A stretch of 64,000 nucleotides of DNA from Amphirosellinia nigrospora (GCA_004123355.1 SCHM01000003.1:186001-250000), one strand, 5' to 3'. Numbered from the stretch's first letter, positions 1 through 10,748 are shown. Numbers and translations: made by a program. Notes: generated by a model not told the origin, from the letters alone.

Positions 1-686
1 CTACTATGACTGGTGTGGGGCGTGCATGATCTGGTAGCGGTGGGTAATTAAAGGTGGTTGAAGTTGAGGTGCAATGGGGAATGGGGGGTTGGCGTTGATG
101 ACGAGAATTAAAATCGGGCGAGTGTGCTGCTAATCGGGATTGCGATAGTAGAACTGATAATAGAATCCCACCTACAGCGTTATATCGATGCGGCGGCCCT
201 TGTTGGCTGTACCGAGCAGCCGCCGTGGCGTCGCCGCTAAGGAACCCCGCAGCCCACCACAAGTACAAGTAGGTACCTAAGCAAGTAACTTCCAATGGTA
301 GGTACCTAGGTACCTAGCTCGGAGTTAAGCTCGCCGCCTAATCATCATCCCACTTAGTCCGTTATGCAACCGGCCGAGCTTATCGGAGCTATCAGCGACT
401 GAATTATGCATATATTTTTCTACTGATTCCAGCTTCAATTGGGTTGCACCCAGACCTTTGGATAGGTACTGATTGTTGGTTGTCTGGTAAAACATACATA
501 CATACACATAACCACCTCATTGGCACAAATCCTATAGCCATCATAAACCAACAATTATTCTGAGCCGGCGTAATACGGGAACCCTCGGCCTAGGGCCCTC
601 TCCCAATTCTATATCACTCCCCCTCAACTCCCCCGTCTCTGTCGTTGTCTAAACTGTCCCTGGGCGGCTACTTACAGACCGGTGCC
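1..686. other. Intergenic, palindrome-rich
   Basis: No coding region is supported here. Around 270-320 there is a cluster of overlapping TAGGTACCTA palindromes, a motif that recurs between genes throughout the window. The stretch from about 540 to 686 is pyrimidine-rich and immediately precedes the ferredoxin start, so it probably holds that gene's promoter and 5' leader. Confidence 0.5.
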
Positions 687-1339
687 ATGTCAACTTCAAA
701 GTTCTTCACAAGGGGGTTGCGCAGCTTGCGTAACAATCCTACCTCGGCTACATGGAGTCACAACCTTTCTATATCACTAGCCAGTCGCCACATATCACTC
801 GCCTCCGGTCGCATCACAAGCTGCCCGAGAAGTTGCGTCGCCTTTTCAGCCTCCACTCTCCGCCAGTTTAGCACATCTAGGATACAGCGACACGGCCACG
901 TAACACCACCTAAACCCGGCGAAGAGTAGGGCCGACTGCTCCGTTCTTCTTGTTGTCGTCGTCGTTGCTGACGAGTGGTTCTGGTTCTAGGTTATATGTC
1001 ACCTTTATCGACAAGGAGGACCGGGAGCACAAGATCGCTGTGTCTGAGGGTGACAATCTGCTGGACATTGCGCAGGCGAATGATCTGGAGATGGAGGGCG
1101 CGTGCGGCGGCTCGTGCGCTTGCTCGACGTGTCACGTCATTGTCCTCGACGAAGACCACTATGACAAGATGCCTGAGCCCGAGGACGACGAGAACGACAT
1201 GCTCGACCTCGCCTTCGCCCTGACTGAGACAAGTCGTCTGGGCTGCCAGGTCGTCATGACCAAGGAGCTAGATGGGTTGAGGGTTAAGCTACCTTCCATG
1301 ACGAGGAATCTGCAGGCGAGCGATTTCAATTCGAAATAA
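687..1339 (+). CDS. YAH1: Mitochondrial [2Fe-2S] ferredoxin (adrenodoxin type)
   Basis: This is the electron carrier of mitochondrial Fe-S cluster assembly and of heme A or ubiquinone hydroxylations, reduced by ferredoxin reductase. Two exons are visible, 687-925 and 991-1339, split by a 65 nt intron (GTAGGG..TTCTAG, phase 2), giving 195 residues. The first ~75 residues are rich in Ser, Arg and Thr and lack acidic residues until the end, as expected for a matrix targeting peptide. The second exon carries the ferredoxin fold, with cluster ligands in CGGSCACSTC (three of the four cysteines) and the fourth in LGCQV, plus the acidic reductase-docking stretch EPEDDENDMLD. The start is the first ATG in frame; an upstream in-frame TTG is ignored. 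No frame breaks are present. The neighbour Rrp15 converges on its 3' end. Confidence 0.93.
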
Positions 1340-1588
1340 ACGACCAAAGATGACCCAACTTCAAGCAAATAGGAGAGCCAGTCATGTCAGGTCATACCAA
1401 CGGGATCCGCTGTGTATATCCTGATGCGGGAACCCAAGGTACCCCCTTTTGGTCTATAAATGACAAAGGGATTCTTTCTGTATAAAGCATGTATAACATA
1501 AAGATGGTGGCGGACATGTACGTCCACGGTAGACTCAACTCTGGAGGTCCGGGCCATTATAATGTCATTATATGATTCATGTGTTCAT

Positions 1589-2597
1589 TCATGCTTCTTC
1601 TAGCGCTGCCCTCTTTTGTTGCCCACCTCCTCCCGCAATTAGGTCTAGGAAGCCCTGCCGACTCATCTCGTTCACCTTCTCCTGCCGTTGCTGGACTCCG
1701 ATGATGCCGTCTTTCCTGGCGTCCTTCTCCGCTTCGGTAGCCCTCTCTTGGGCCTCGCGCACGGCTCTGAACAACATGATGACGCCACGATGGGCCGTCT
1801 TGCGTAAACGCCGTTCGGTCTGCATGATCTCCCCGGTCGACGTCTCCTCGTTGTTGTCGCCCGTTAAAACATCCTTGACTCTCCCCTTTTCTAACGCCAC
1901 TAATTTCTGGTCTCGACTATGATGAGATGGGTTAGTAATGGGGCTTTGCGGAGTAGACAAATGGTTCATGGGCGGGAATCATGGCATACAGAAGTTTCCG
2001 CGCCTTCGCTTCCAATGTTGCGTCGACGATCTCCCGGCTCGCCTTTTGCGCATCGACACTGCGAGATAGAATGGCGTCGGATCTTTTGGCATTTGAAAGT
2101 TTCTAGACGCATCCTGTGTAAGCCGAGAGCTTTTGTTTGTTAGGGGCCAACTGCCATCTGCATCTTACGGTAGATAGAATCTTTTGTAACGACGTAGCAA
2201 AGGCGTCGGGGTCGTTGCGTTTCGATCTTGTCCGTTTAGATCCGATATTGGATATCTCGCCGTCCGAGTTTGTGAATGCGTCCTCATCCTCGTCATCTTC
2301 GGCGCCATCTTCTTGGCTATCTGACTCGTCGTCGGCCGCGTTTCTCGGGTGCCTTTGCGCCGTCTCGGACCCCTTGTTCTTCCTCGTAGGCGCGAGGGCA
2401 GGTGTGTCGATGTCTGATGCAGAGTCGATCTCGGAGCCGGAAAGCGAGGCTATGTCATCGACGAGGGCGTTGTCGAGGTCTTCGTCCGAGCCGCTGTGGT
2501 ACTGCGGAACCTTCTTTTGCTTCTTCTTGGGTCTCTGCAGCTTGCCAGTCGCTGCAGAGTCGGCGTAACTTCTCTTCTTTGCGGGCGGACCGGCCAT
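1589..2597 (-). CDS. RRP15: Ribosomal RNA processing protein 15
   Basis: This is a nucleolar pre-60S assembly factor needed for ITS processing. Three exons are read on the minus strand: 2597-2169, 2102-1990 and 1916-1589. The introns are 66 nt (phase 0) and 73 nt (phase 2), and the product is 289 residues. The N-terminal half is a basic NLS-like run (KKKQKK) followed by long acidic Ser/Asp/Glu tracts (DEDED), typical of the family. The conserved Rrp15 core follows: FATSLQKILST at the end of exon 1, LSRSVDAQKASREI in exon 2, and EKGRVKDVLTGDNNEETSTG with RRLRKTAHRGV and GFLDLIAGGGG in exon 3. Splicing restores the family frame exactly. No breaks are seen. The identification comes from the motif string; related Rrp15-like proteins are the only alternative. 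Confidence 0.92.
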
Positions 2598-2659
2598 ATC
2601 TTTCCAATCTTTCCACTCTTTCCAGTCCCTGTAGCGTGTTGGGAGAGTCGGGCCAAGTC

Positions 2660-2990
2660 GATATCAATTTCTTGCATTCCCTCGGGTTTGCGACTATCTA
2701 GGTAGGTATTAGATAGATCTGGTACTACCTGTATACGGTAGAAAAAAGCTGGCCTACAATCGAATGGGTACAGCTATCGCCCCACTGATAAAGATTAGGT
2801 CCTCTATCTACTAAGTAGCATCTACCTAGGTACCTGATATTCTGCCCAGGTGGGGACAAACCCTTGCAAATTGACGCTCTTAGCCTTAAAAATCGACTTG
2901 ATGTCTTCGTCCGAGGGAACTTCATATCGAACTTGTAGCGCATATGCCCGCTCACGTGCCGTAAGACTGAATGATTTCTTATCTTTCTCT
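2660..2990 (-). CDS. Possible small unrecognised gene
   Basis: On the minus strand about 55 codons read as protein-like sequence, including RERAYALQVRYEVPSDED and QGFVPTWAEYQ. They end at a CAG followed by a consensus-like donor (GTACCT). Possible acceptors lie near 2700 (CTACCTAG), after which SRKPEGMQEIDIDLA could continue, though in a frame needing one base adjustment. I do not recognise the family. It sits head-to-tail just upstream of RRP15, with the two ends nearly touching. The amino acid composition, mixed charged and hydrophobic with no low complexity, is why I keep it. The start and full exon set cannot be fixed from sequence alone, and it may be a remnant. Confidence 0.28.
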
Positions 2991-3400
2991 TAGCCAGTGG
3001 ACATCTACTAACCATCTTCAACTATGAATAGAGTACTAGACTGACAGTTCAGCATCCGCTTCGATCTGGAGATCTAGAGTCGCTAAGCTGCCCCTCAACC
3101 TCAGCTACCGCGCTTGGATTATATCGGAGCTTCATCAGCTTCGTGGCCCTCAATGCTGGTTCCGACCATAATGGGCCCGTCGCTACGGCCTGTGTTAAGA
3201 ACCATACATAGAGTCTCAAAGCATGGTCTGTATATGCCTCGCCGTCAAGAGTCACAACTCGTCAGATTTGTACCACTAGACAAAAAAATTCGTTAAAGCG
3301 CCGAGACGAAGACAACCAGCGCCGAGACAAAGATAACCATCCCCATGCAAGTTCGGAATTTGAACAATTTATCTCATTGGAGGCCCCTACACTACCAGCC

Positions 3401-4650
3401 ATGAACTCTTTCAGGAAGACACCATATGATCAGCCCGCCCAATTCGGCCCACCCGGAACCCTACCTGGGAGGCATGGTCGCTACTGGCAAACAGATCCCC
3501 AGGCCAACTACTCCCATATCTCATACTATAAAGATCGAAGCAGCGCACCACTCGTAGTAAGCCGGGCTGGCTTCGTGATGCGTGCACCTGTGAGATATGT
3601 GTCGATCCGTCGTCTGGCCAGAAAAACTTTGTCTCTACTGACATCCCGTTGAAGTTGGATATAAGCAGCCTCACCACCACTTTGGAGGGTGAACTGCTAG
3701 TCCGTTGGAGAATGATTTCCTCACCGGGGGCACTCACGTCTCCCAATACCCTGCCATCCTCTGGAACAAAATGAAGTATAAGAAGGCAATGATAGAGCCC
3801 AGGATATGGAGCGCCCGCACCTTGACCGACGCATCACCTTATTATTCTTACCCATCCTTCATGGCGGATGGCCCCGAGTATCGCCAGGCTATGTTCGCAT
3901 TGAGCCAACTCGGCATCATATTCTTGCGCGATGTACCTTCATCCGAAGAGACGGTCAAGGATATAGCCCGGAGGCTCGGCTTCATTCAAGAGACGTTTTA
4001 CGGCACGACCTGGGACGTCATATCGAAGCCCAATGCGAGAACGTCGCTTACACCAACTCGTACCTCGCTTACATCAGGACCTCCTCTACATGAGCAACGT
4101 CCCACGCATTCAGATCCTTCACTGCTCAAGAACACGTGCGAGGGAGGCGAGTCTATCTTCAGTGACGGCTACCTAGCTGCGTACGTCTATAGCCAAAACG
4201 AACCCGGACGGAGTCAAAGCCCTCACCGATCGCCAAGTAGTCTACCACTACAACAAAGGCGGCCACTTGTATAGGGCGGAGCGCCCAGTCCTCTCCGATT
4301 TGGGTTTGGGCTCGGGTTCGTCCAAACTGGGCGTCTATTGGTCTCCTCCCTTTCAGAGCCCTGACCAGGCGGACGAACGGACGCCCGAAGGCATGATTGC
4401 ATACAAGCGGTGGCACAAGGGAACCCGGAGGTTAAAGAACATCCTCGAGCACCACGATTCCGTGTACGAACACAAGATGCAGCCTGGAGAGTGCGTCATC
4501 TTTGATAACCGCAGGGTCACGCACGGTCGCCGCGCATTCGACACATCGTCTGGAGAGAGATGGCTCAAGGGAACCTATGTTGAAAATGATTCGTTTAACA
4601 GTCGGTTAAGGTCGCTCAAGTTGTCGTCTAGCCCCGGTGAAATACAATAA
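3401..4650 (+). CDS. TauD/gamma-butyrobetaine hydroxylase-like dioxygenase, frame interrupted
   Basis: The family comprises Fe(II)/2-oxoglutarate dioxygenases acting in carnitine synthesis (gamma-butyrobetaine or trimethyllysine hydroxylation) or related reactions. Reading the three plus frames in order shows the full domain order: the N-terminal DUF971-type zinc site WLRDACTCEIC near 3566-3600, then a TauD domain with QETFYGTTWDV, the HxD iron motif in HQDLLYM near 4070, GGESIFSDGY, and the distal His and Arg in RRVTHGRRAF near 4520. About 415 residues would be expected and the span fits. At least six frame changes occur, near 3566, 3707, 4035, 4066, 4126 and 4200. Most are explained by one missing base in a run (for example GGG read as GG). 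It is either a young pseudogene or, more likely, affected by sequence error. No intron is evident. Confidence 0.8.
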
Positions 4651-4933
4651 TAACTGGATAGATAGTCTCATGGAAGATGATGGATTTACCACTTCAGACG
4701 GCTCCCTAGCAGCAATATTGTACACCACGCTGTCGGATTAATTCTTACAGAAAGGATTTATGACAACGGAAGCTACAGCGTGTGCACTTTCTCTCGCTTA
4801 GTCTCATAACAATACTGTATACTAGTAAACCAAACTGTTAACCAAAATACGCAAATATGTGTCAATTATTACTATTCTGAATCCATACTCAAAATGATGA
4901 AACTCGTCGACATATTGGGCAATCCGTCGATGC

Positions 4934-6704
4934 TCAACTGACCACCAAGTAGCTGCCAGGGAAGCCCCCAAACGGCACCGATTCAATTTTACTTGCGGGG
5001 GCCGGCAGCGCGATAGACACGGATTCCTCAATGTCGTCATATCCCCCATTCACAACAGAGACCAACAACTCGCCTCCATCGACCCAATATGCCACGTCCA
5101 ATATGGCAAATCCATCAACGGCCAGGCGCCCCGGCTTCCCACCTAGGATGAAATCCCGCACAGGCGGCGTGGTAATCACGCTCGCCATCTGTGAGTGCGC
5201 CTCAAACAGCGTGGCGCTACCCGGCCACGTCCAGCCAAAGATTCCGGTCGCGCCACGGTTGAAAGCAAGCGCGTTCATGGCGCGGGCTTCGGCGGCGGTC
5301 GGGTCGCGGAGCCAGTAGTCTTCGCCGTGAAAGACCTGTGGATTGTGAAATTTCGGCAACGGCAGGCGTCCTAGCCAGCCCTCGTACTGGGCGAGGTCGT
5401 CGAGGCGCGAACTCACGTCCTGGACCGTGCCTTCGCAGTTATCACACCCGCAGTCGCCCAGCGTCGCATTGCACGCCGTCCCCCACTTCGAAAAGGTGCT
5501 GTTGATCCCGATCGGGTACACATCTTCCATCAAGATGTCCCCGCCTGCTGCGTACGCGCCGAAGTAATAGTCTTGGCAGTTCAGCGTTATGGCTACCGGG
5601 TGGTACGGGTCCAATGCGTGGATGAGCGCTTGCGCTGCTGGCGTCTTGTCGAAGGGGACTTGCCACCCGTCGGGTCTAGTAGGCGGTCAGCATTTACCTA
5701 AAGTATAGAGGCAGAAAATTAACGTAGACAAAGGACTTGGCTGGCAACGTGATAGCTAAGTAGCAATGGTGTGTAGATGCAGCTTACTCATCAGCAGTCC
5801 AGTACGCAAACAGTGAGGTGTGGTGTTTGATGGTATTCACACGCTGCTCCGTGTCGGTGAGATTCTTATACGAGCCGCGCAAGTCGAACATAAAGTGTAG
5901 ACCCTGCTGATCCATACTATCGTAAACAGGGTTCGTGTCTGCAAAGCCCGCAAGGGAAATGATAGCATTCAGCCCCTCCCCACCACTCGTGTACTCGCGC
6001 ACGAACTCGTCGCTCGCGGCCGTGTCGTTCGACCCGTTATACAGTCCGTAGTACCCGTACGGCAGCAATGGTACAAACTCACCCCCCGTAGCAGCGTTCT
6101 TGAACAGCAGGCCACCCTTCACGTGGTCGATCTTCGTGGCACTACCATCAGGATTATCAGGCAGGTAGAGCAACTCGCTCGTCGCCGTGTAGTTGCGGTC
6201 GCCGTGCACCGAGGCGCCGAAGAGCACCACCTCATACGGCGTCATCCTGGGCGCTAACCTCGCCAGGTCGAACGCGAACTCGACGTCCGTCGCATTGACC
6301 GCGATGCGGCTCTCCACGAGCGGGGCGTCGTCCTCTGCCAGATTTATCGAGAACACGAGCTCAGCGAACGGCTCCGTAGTCACGCCGTCGCTCGTGGAAT
6401 TTACGTAGGCCCCGCCGAACCACGGCGACAACCCGGCGTTCACGATGAAGGACGCCTCGGCCTCGCTGGACAGGTACAGGCTGTGCCGCGGGCGGAACTG
6501 GACGTGCAGGTACGTCGAGTCGTTGGTCGGCGGCGCGACCGTATGTCCACCGGGCTCGAACGAGGGATACCCGGATTCGTATACCTTGCCGCACCACCGC
6601 GGCCAGTCCGGGTGCTCGCCCGTGTCCGGCGCGTCTTGGGCGCGAGTCACGCTCCCTCCGATTGAGAGAGCGGCCAGGCCGCGTATCCAATTGAAGGACC
6701 TCAT
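4934..6704 (-). CDS. Secreted glycoside hydrolase-like protein (TIM-barrel type)
   Basis: Two exons on the minus strand, 6704-5788 and 5675-4934, are joined across a 112 nt intron (phase 2) to give 552 residues with no breaks. The first ~22 residues (MRSFNWIRGLAALSIGG) form a classical signal peptide. The N-terminal ~200 residues look beta-rich, with many N-glycosylation sequons. The C-terminal part reads as a glycosidase barrel: YWTADEPDGW spans the splice junction and resembles the strand-4 acid/base region of clan-A-like hydrolases, and HGEDYW and GIFGWTWPG could carry the second carboxylate and a late barrel strand. There are four clustered cysteines (CNATLGDCGCDNC), probably disulphide-bonded. 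The substrate and CAZy family cannot be assigned by eye. The closest type is the fungal secreted uncharacterised glycosidase superfamily proteins. Confidence 0.75.
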
Positions 6705-6770
6705 TCCTCGCGATAACGATAATTGACTCCCAGGTGTGCCCCAGGTAGGTCAAGTCACTGACCAACTAAT

Positions 6771-6828
6771 TACCTATACCTATACCTATACCTATACCTA
6801 TACCTATACCTATACCTATACCTATACC
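6771..6828. repeat. Hexanucleotide microsatellite (TATACC)n
   Basis: Nearly perfect tandem copies of TATACC, about 9.5 units, lie 67 bp upstream of the start codon of the secreted glycosidase-like gene. It sits in that gene's promoter or 5' leader. Confidence 0.97.
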
Positions 6829-7600
6829 GGAGTCAGGTAATTAACTTTCATCGAGGTGAAAACTCATGACGCAACTTGGGTGTTTATACCCCGCGCTTCT
6901 ATAGGTACCTATAGGCACCAGGTAGAAGAGGTAGGGGGGACTTACCACTTACCTCAGTCGTCGCATTGCAACGTTCCAATAAACGCGAATCGGGAATCGG
7001 GAATCGGAACTGCGTCGCAACTGCCTGTTTGAGCAAACCACTCCAGAAGTCGGACTGGCAGGAAGATACCCCGCAGATGCCGTGTTGGGACTGTGGTTGC
7101 TTGCGGTTGGTGATCGACAGACACTCCAGTATCTCATCATCCCTTGCTGCATTCTCATCCCCTTTCAGCATTTGGGCCTCCTTCATGGATGATCCCACGA
7201 GGCTTTGTCAGTGCCGCCCTTGATTGGCCATCCTTCGAGGCCCAACTGCCTCGTAAGTCCTCCAACGCTCGACCTTGCCGTTGCCGTGTCTATCTGATAC
7301 TCTAGCACTTGGTTTATCCTTCGATTACCTAGGTATGGCCACCTTTTTTATTTGCAAGACTTTCTTCCCCATTATACAGAGCATTACACAGAGCATCCAT
7401 GTGTTCACCGAGTATCGTATTCTGCACTTCGCTATCGTGGCACACTTTTTCAGTACGCGAGAAACAACATCATATAATCATCACTAATCGTTCCATCTCC
7501 AATTTGGTGTCCGAATACGCTCTCCGACCTTAACAATCATCAACCTCGTTGAGTACTGCCTAATCATTTGGCTTCGTGTCCGATCATCTTGGCAGTCACA
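6829..7600. other. Intergenic
   Basis: No supported gene. A short direct repeat (GAATCGG twice, near 6987-7000) and a pyrimidine-rich leader-like stretch near 7480-7600 precede the small coding exon at 7601. This region probably contains the divergent promoters of the glycosidase-like gene and the truncated gene. Confidence 0.4.
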
Positions 7601-8135
7601 ATGAAGCCCGATGGACAATTTAAATATCGCACTCTAAAACAAGCCATGGATTATCTTGGTCTTGCCACGCAGGTAATGTTTCTGGTTTTCTGTTGATTCC
7701 ATAATTTGGCAAAAGTTCTCTTCCTATATACCATGTGCCCATGTGTGCCCCTCCCCGAGCATCATCTACGCGAGCTAATACTTTGCGGTACATGTAATCC
7801 TCTAATCTTATTCAATCACAGTGAAGATACTCCTCCTTCGATAAAACTCAGCCCGAAACAGAAAAGAACGTACACTGAAAACCAACTCATCGGTAAGTGG
7901 CAGCTTGCTGTCTGACGTCCTGCCCTAATTCTCCCTGTTCATCACCGATGTAAATATTAACATCCATTTCCTAATAGATATATCCCATCTTGTCGAGATG
8001 AGGATTGATTTGCTGCGGTTCGCCGTCCTCGAACATCCTGACACCTTTGATAATATTGTCACTTACGGCGGTCCGATTTCCTTTGCGGGCTCAATGCTCT
8101 CGAAGCTCAAATTGACTCGACATATAGTGTTTAAA
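7601..8135 (+). pseudogene. Truncated unrecognised gene, 5' part only
   Basis: An ATG at 7601 opens MKPDGQFKYRTLKQAMDY, followed by a good donor (GTAATG at 7673). A second exon near 7822-7891 reads EDTPPSIKLSPKQKR and ends in GTAAGT. A third from about 7979 reads DISHLVEMRIDLLRF and GGPISFAGSMLSKLK. The open frame then dissolves into AT-saturated DNA near 8120-8200. The junction between exons 1 and 2 also does not keep frame with the obvious acceptor. I do not recognise the product. The abrupt end at the AT-rich block suggests the 3' part was lost or overwritten when a repeat inserted there and was mutated. Confidence 0.4.
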
Positions 8136-8645
8136 CCTATCCTTATGCTTAATATCAACAGATCATTTATAAAAGCTTATAGTATAATAATTTAAAAGTA
8201 AAAACTTAAAATAATTTTTTTTTTTATTAAATAATAACTTTTTAGCAAACGTAAAGTTCGATTTAAATTTTATAACAAGATTTCTTTTAAAGAAAAATAA
8301 TTATAAATAGCTAACTAAATAAAAAAAATATAATAAATATAGTTATAATAACTCTTTATAAACCTACTTAAAATATATAATTAGCTTTATTATATATACA
8401 TATAAAATCTTTATATATAAAATTAGCCGTTAAATCTTAAATTTAGCTTAATATTTTTTGATTAATATATAAATAAAACTTTAATTAAAAGCTTTACTTT
8501 TATAAAAAACACCAATTATAATAGTAAATAATATTATAAGTATATAATAGTTAAATAAATAATAAATAAAATAAAATATTAAAATTATTTAACCGCTATA
8601 GCTATTAAAAACGTATATCGAAATATATATATAGTTGGATAAAGT
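8130..8645. repeat. AT-saturated relic block (RIP-like)
   Basis: About 500 bp composed almost wholly of A and T, with abundant TpA and no open frame, bounded by DNA of ordinary composition on both sides. In Pezizomycotina this pattern is typical of repeats mutated by repeat-induced point mutation (C to T on both strands). The original element family can no longer be read. It separates the truncated gene at 7601 from the solo LTR. Confidence 0.7.
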
Positions 8646-8683
8646 AAGTTCTATCGGATATCTTTTCGGTATGCTATATATAG

Positions 8684-9043
8684 TGTCACACGGACCTTGG
8701 TCAGTGCGCAATACAGTGCCACACAGGGTCCCATACGGAGCTCGCGAAATACTACCCTACGAGGCTATGGCAGTCGTACGAGGTTATCGTGAGTCTCAGA
8801 AGCATATATCGAAGCTGAACTCGAACCCGAAACACTCGCCTCACCGGCTACAGAGGTCTTACTTTTCGGTCCCGTGAAGAAGGGAAAGGAAAGGAAAGGA
8901 AGGAGAATTCTGAGCATAAATAGGGCTCGAATTCTCCCCTCGAGGGAAAAGGAAACCTAGATCTATATGGCCCCTTTGGCACCATAGTCGTTTATTACTC
9001 AAATTGAACCTATTCCAAGCCCTCAATCAGAGCCCTTGTGACA
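8684..9043. mobile_element. Solo LTR with 5 bp target site duplication
   Basis: A 360 bp segment begins TGTCAC and ends GTGACA, the short terminal inverted repeat (TG..CA) typical of long terminal repeats. It is flanked by an exact 5 bp direct repeat TATAG (8679-8683 and 9044-9048). A TATA-like CATAAATA lies inside near 8917. No internal region (gag-pol) is present, so this is a solo LTR left by recombination between the two LTRs of a retrotransposon. Gypsy versus Copia cannot be decided from the LTR alone. Both termini and the duplication are intact and the composition is not AT-shifted, unlike the block next to it. It therefore looks younger than its surroundings. Confidence 0.85.
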
Positions 9044-9048
9044 TATAG

Positions 9049-9488
9049 GCAAAATACCAAACGGAGAATAAACTATATGCTTTTCCTTATTTTTGCTTAG
9101 AATACCCGTTTCTAGCTAGAAAGGAATAAAATTAGTTGTATAGAATCGATAGCTAAACGTTGTCCGTCCCAGCCGCTATCCGCATGGAAGACCATTACTC
9201 TATAGCTTTTCTCCCTTAAGGCGTCCAACTTGACGAAGCATAGTTTGGACAGGTCACCCAGTAAGTAAACAAAATAAAACAACGCAAAATAAAGCAAAAA
9301 ACTAAATTTCTTTTTCAAACAACACAAATAAGTAATAAGGGATAAAGGCAGATGCGAATTTTACACTTATATAAGCCGTATGTGTTTATTGTTGTGATGT
9401 TGTGAAGGGGAAGTTGTGTGGTGGGTCCTTGTCCCTTGTAGAACTAACTACCCATTGAATATGAAACTCAAGAGATGCGTTGATCTAA
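9049..9488. other. Intergenic, AT-leaning
   Basis: No supported gene. The sequence is moderately AT-rich with small ORFs only. It includes the probable 3' untranslated region of the gene ending at 9489. Confidence 0.4.
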
Positions 9489-10748
9489 TTAATATGATAG
9501 CTCATCTGTTAGTCGATCAACTAGCAAAATCTTGCCCCCTTCCCGAATGGCTGGCCTGAATAATCGAATCCAGTTCGGTTCACCATTCACTAGGTCCCAT
9601 TCTTCGATATCGCGCCCAGTCACACCTTCGTATTCCGCATGGAAGCTGTAGCTCTGGAGTCCAGCAAGCATTAACATCTTTAGCTGCAGGTGGCAACCCA
9701 TCACCTTTGCCCTCTCTATGATCTGAAATTTGCTGAGGCATCTTTGCTTGGTGTTCAGGTCATGACTGTAGATTCGCAAATCCAGGAAGACACTTTCGAG
9801 ATTTGCCATTTTGGACCAGGAGAGCCACAAGTGAGCTGGTCTTTCAAGATGTAATGCCATATTTAAAGCCTCGATCTCGCCCGTGTAGCCGGATCTTGCC
9901 AAGCTTGAGCTTTCTGCCGTTACCTTTAGGGGGGAATGGACCGCGATGTGTCGAAGATATTGGTAGATTGGCACCGAATCCGGGCCCGCTCTCATCTTGA
10001 CTGTATCAACTGGCACATTATCAAATGGGAGAATGGCCTTCAATCGTTGACTACGAAGAGGAAGGTCTCCCCCATCGTTTGCCAATGCCTCTTCCATCAT
10101 TATACCCGGAAGATTACTGATACCAATAATGAAACTATGAGTATGAGTGCGGTAAAATTGCCTGGTATACTCTGAGGAGAATTTAACGTCAAGTGCAAAT
10201 GTGTCTAGGTCGAAATCTGTCATTGAAGTAAGTATATGATCCTTGTGGCCATATTGATGTGAAAGGGTACCAACTTGGAATCCAATGCCCCGTGTATACG
10301 TCACGATTCGGGTGTTTCCTAACAGTGCCTCGGCTTTGGCCGTTTCTCCTTCGCATATGTTCCAGTCCGGGACAATGAGATCGATGGCACACTTGGGCGG
10401 TGCCGCCAAGGTCTGTGAAACTATCATTGCCATGATTTCAGGCGGGAGGAAGGGCATTCCTATCTTCTTGTTTTGGTTGCTAGGGGCGCTCACATTTATA
10501 GATAGTAGCTTTGTCTCTTGAGGCTCGGCTTCCTCCGAACACTCTGCATAAGAGGTATAGAATACACCGTGACTGGGCCAGTTCAACGCAAAGTCGAATG
10601 CACTATCGGCTACCAATTGATCCTGCTGTTCGATCATCTTGTGGTCGACCTGTTTCCGACTGTCGAGGTCTCGCGGGGCATGGAGGAACGCACGCCAATG
10701 AAACTGGGGGATGTGACACCGTCTACCTCGACCGTGAAAATGGTTCAA
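9489..10748 (-). CDS. Hypothetical protein, F-box-like
   Basis: A single uninterrupted frame of 419 codons on the minus strand. Residues ~98-112 read PFLPPEIMAMIVSQTL, which resembles the start of the F-box-like motif (LPxEIxxxI) common in large fungal families of F-box proteins that recruit substrates to SCF ubiquitin ligases. The remainder has no repeat or motif I recognise; it is mixed alpha/beta with several Trp and His residues in the last third. There is no signal peptide or membrane segment. The first ATG gives an atypical basic N-terminus (MNHFHGRGRR), so a later start such as the Met at residue 38 is possible. Function is unknown; F-box is an inference from a short motif. Confidence 0.6.
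   Translation of the reverse strand: MNHFHGRGRRCHIPQFHWRAFLHAPRDLDSRKQVDHKMIEQQDQLVADSAFDFALNWPSHGVFYTSYAECSEEAEPQETKLLSINVSAPSNQNKKIGMPFLPPEIMAMIVSQTLAAPPKCAIDLIVPDWNICEGETAKAEALLGNTRIVTYTRGIGFQVGTLSHQYGHKDHILTSMTDFDLDTFALDVKFSSEYTRQFYRTHTHSFIIGISNLPGIMMEEALANDGGDLPLRSQRLKAILPFDNVPVDTVKMRAGPDSVPIYQYLRHIAVHSPLKVTAESSSLARSGYTGEIEALNMALHLERPAHLWLSWSKMANLESVFLDLRIYSHDLNTKQRCLSKFQIIERAKVMGCHLQLKMLMLAGLQSYSFHAEYEGVTGRDIEEWDLVNGEPNWIRLFRPAIREGGKILLVDRLTDELSY

Noticed and set aside
3401-4650. Calling the TauD-like gene a definite pseudogene
   Set aside because: Its breaks match the same single-base run losses found in essential genes, so gene death cannot be concluded from this sequence.
8635-8877. 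An 80-codon plus-strand ORF over the LTR
   Set aside because: It starts before the LTR boundary and lies mostly within the LTR, where coding is not expected; composition is chance-like.
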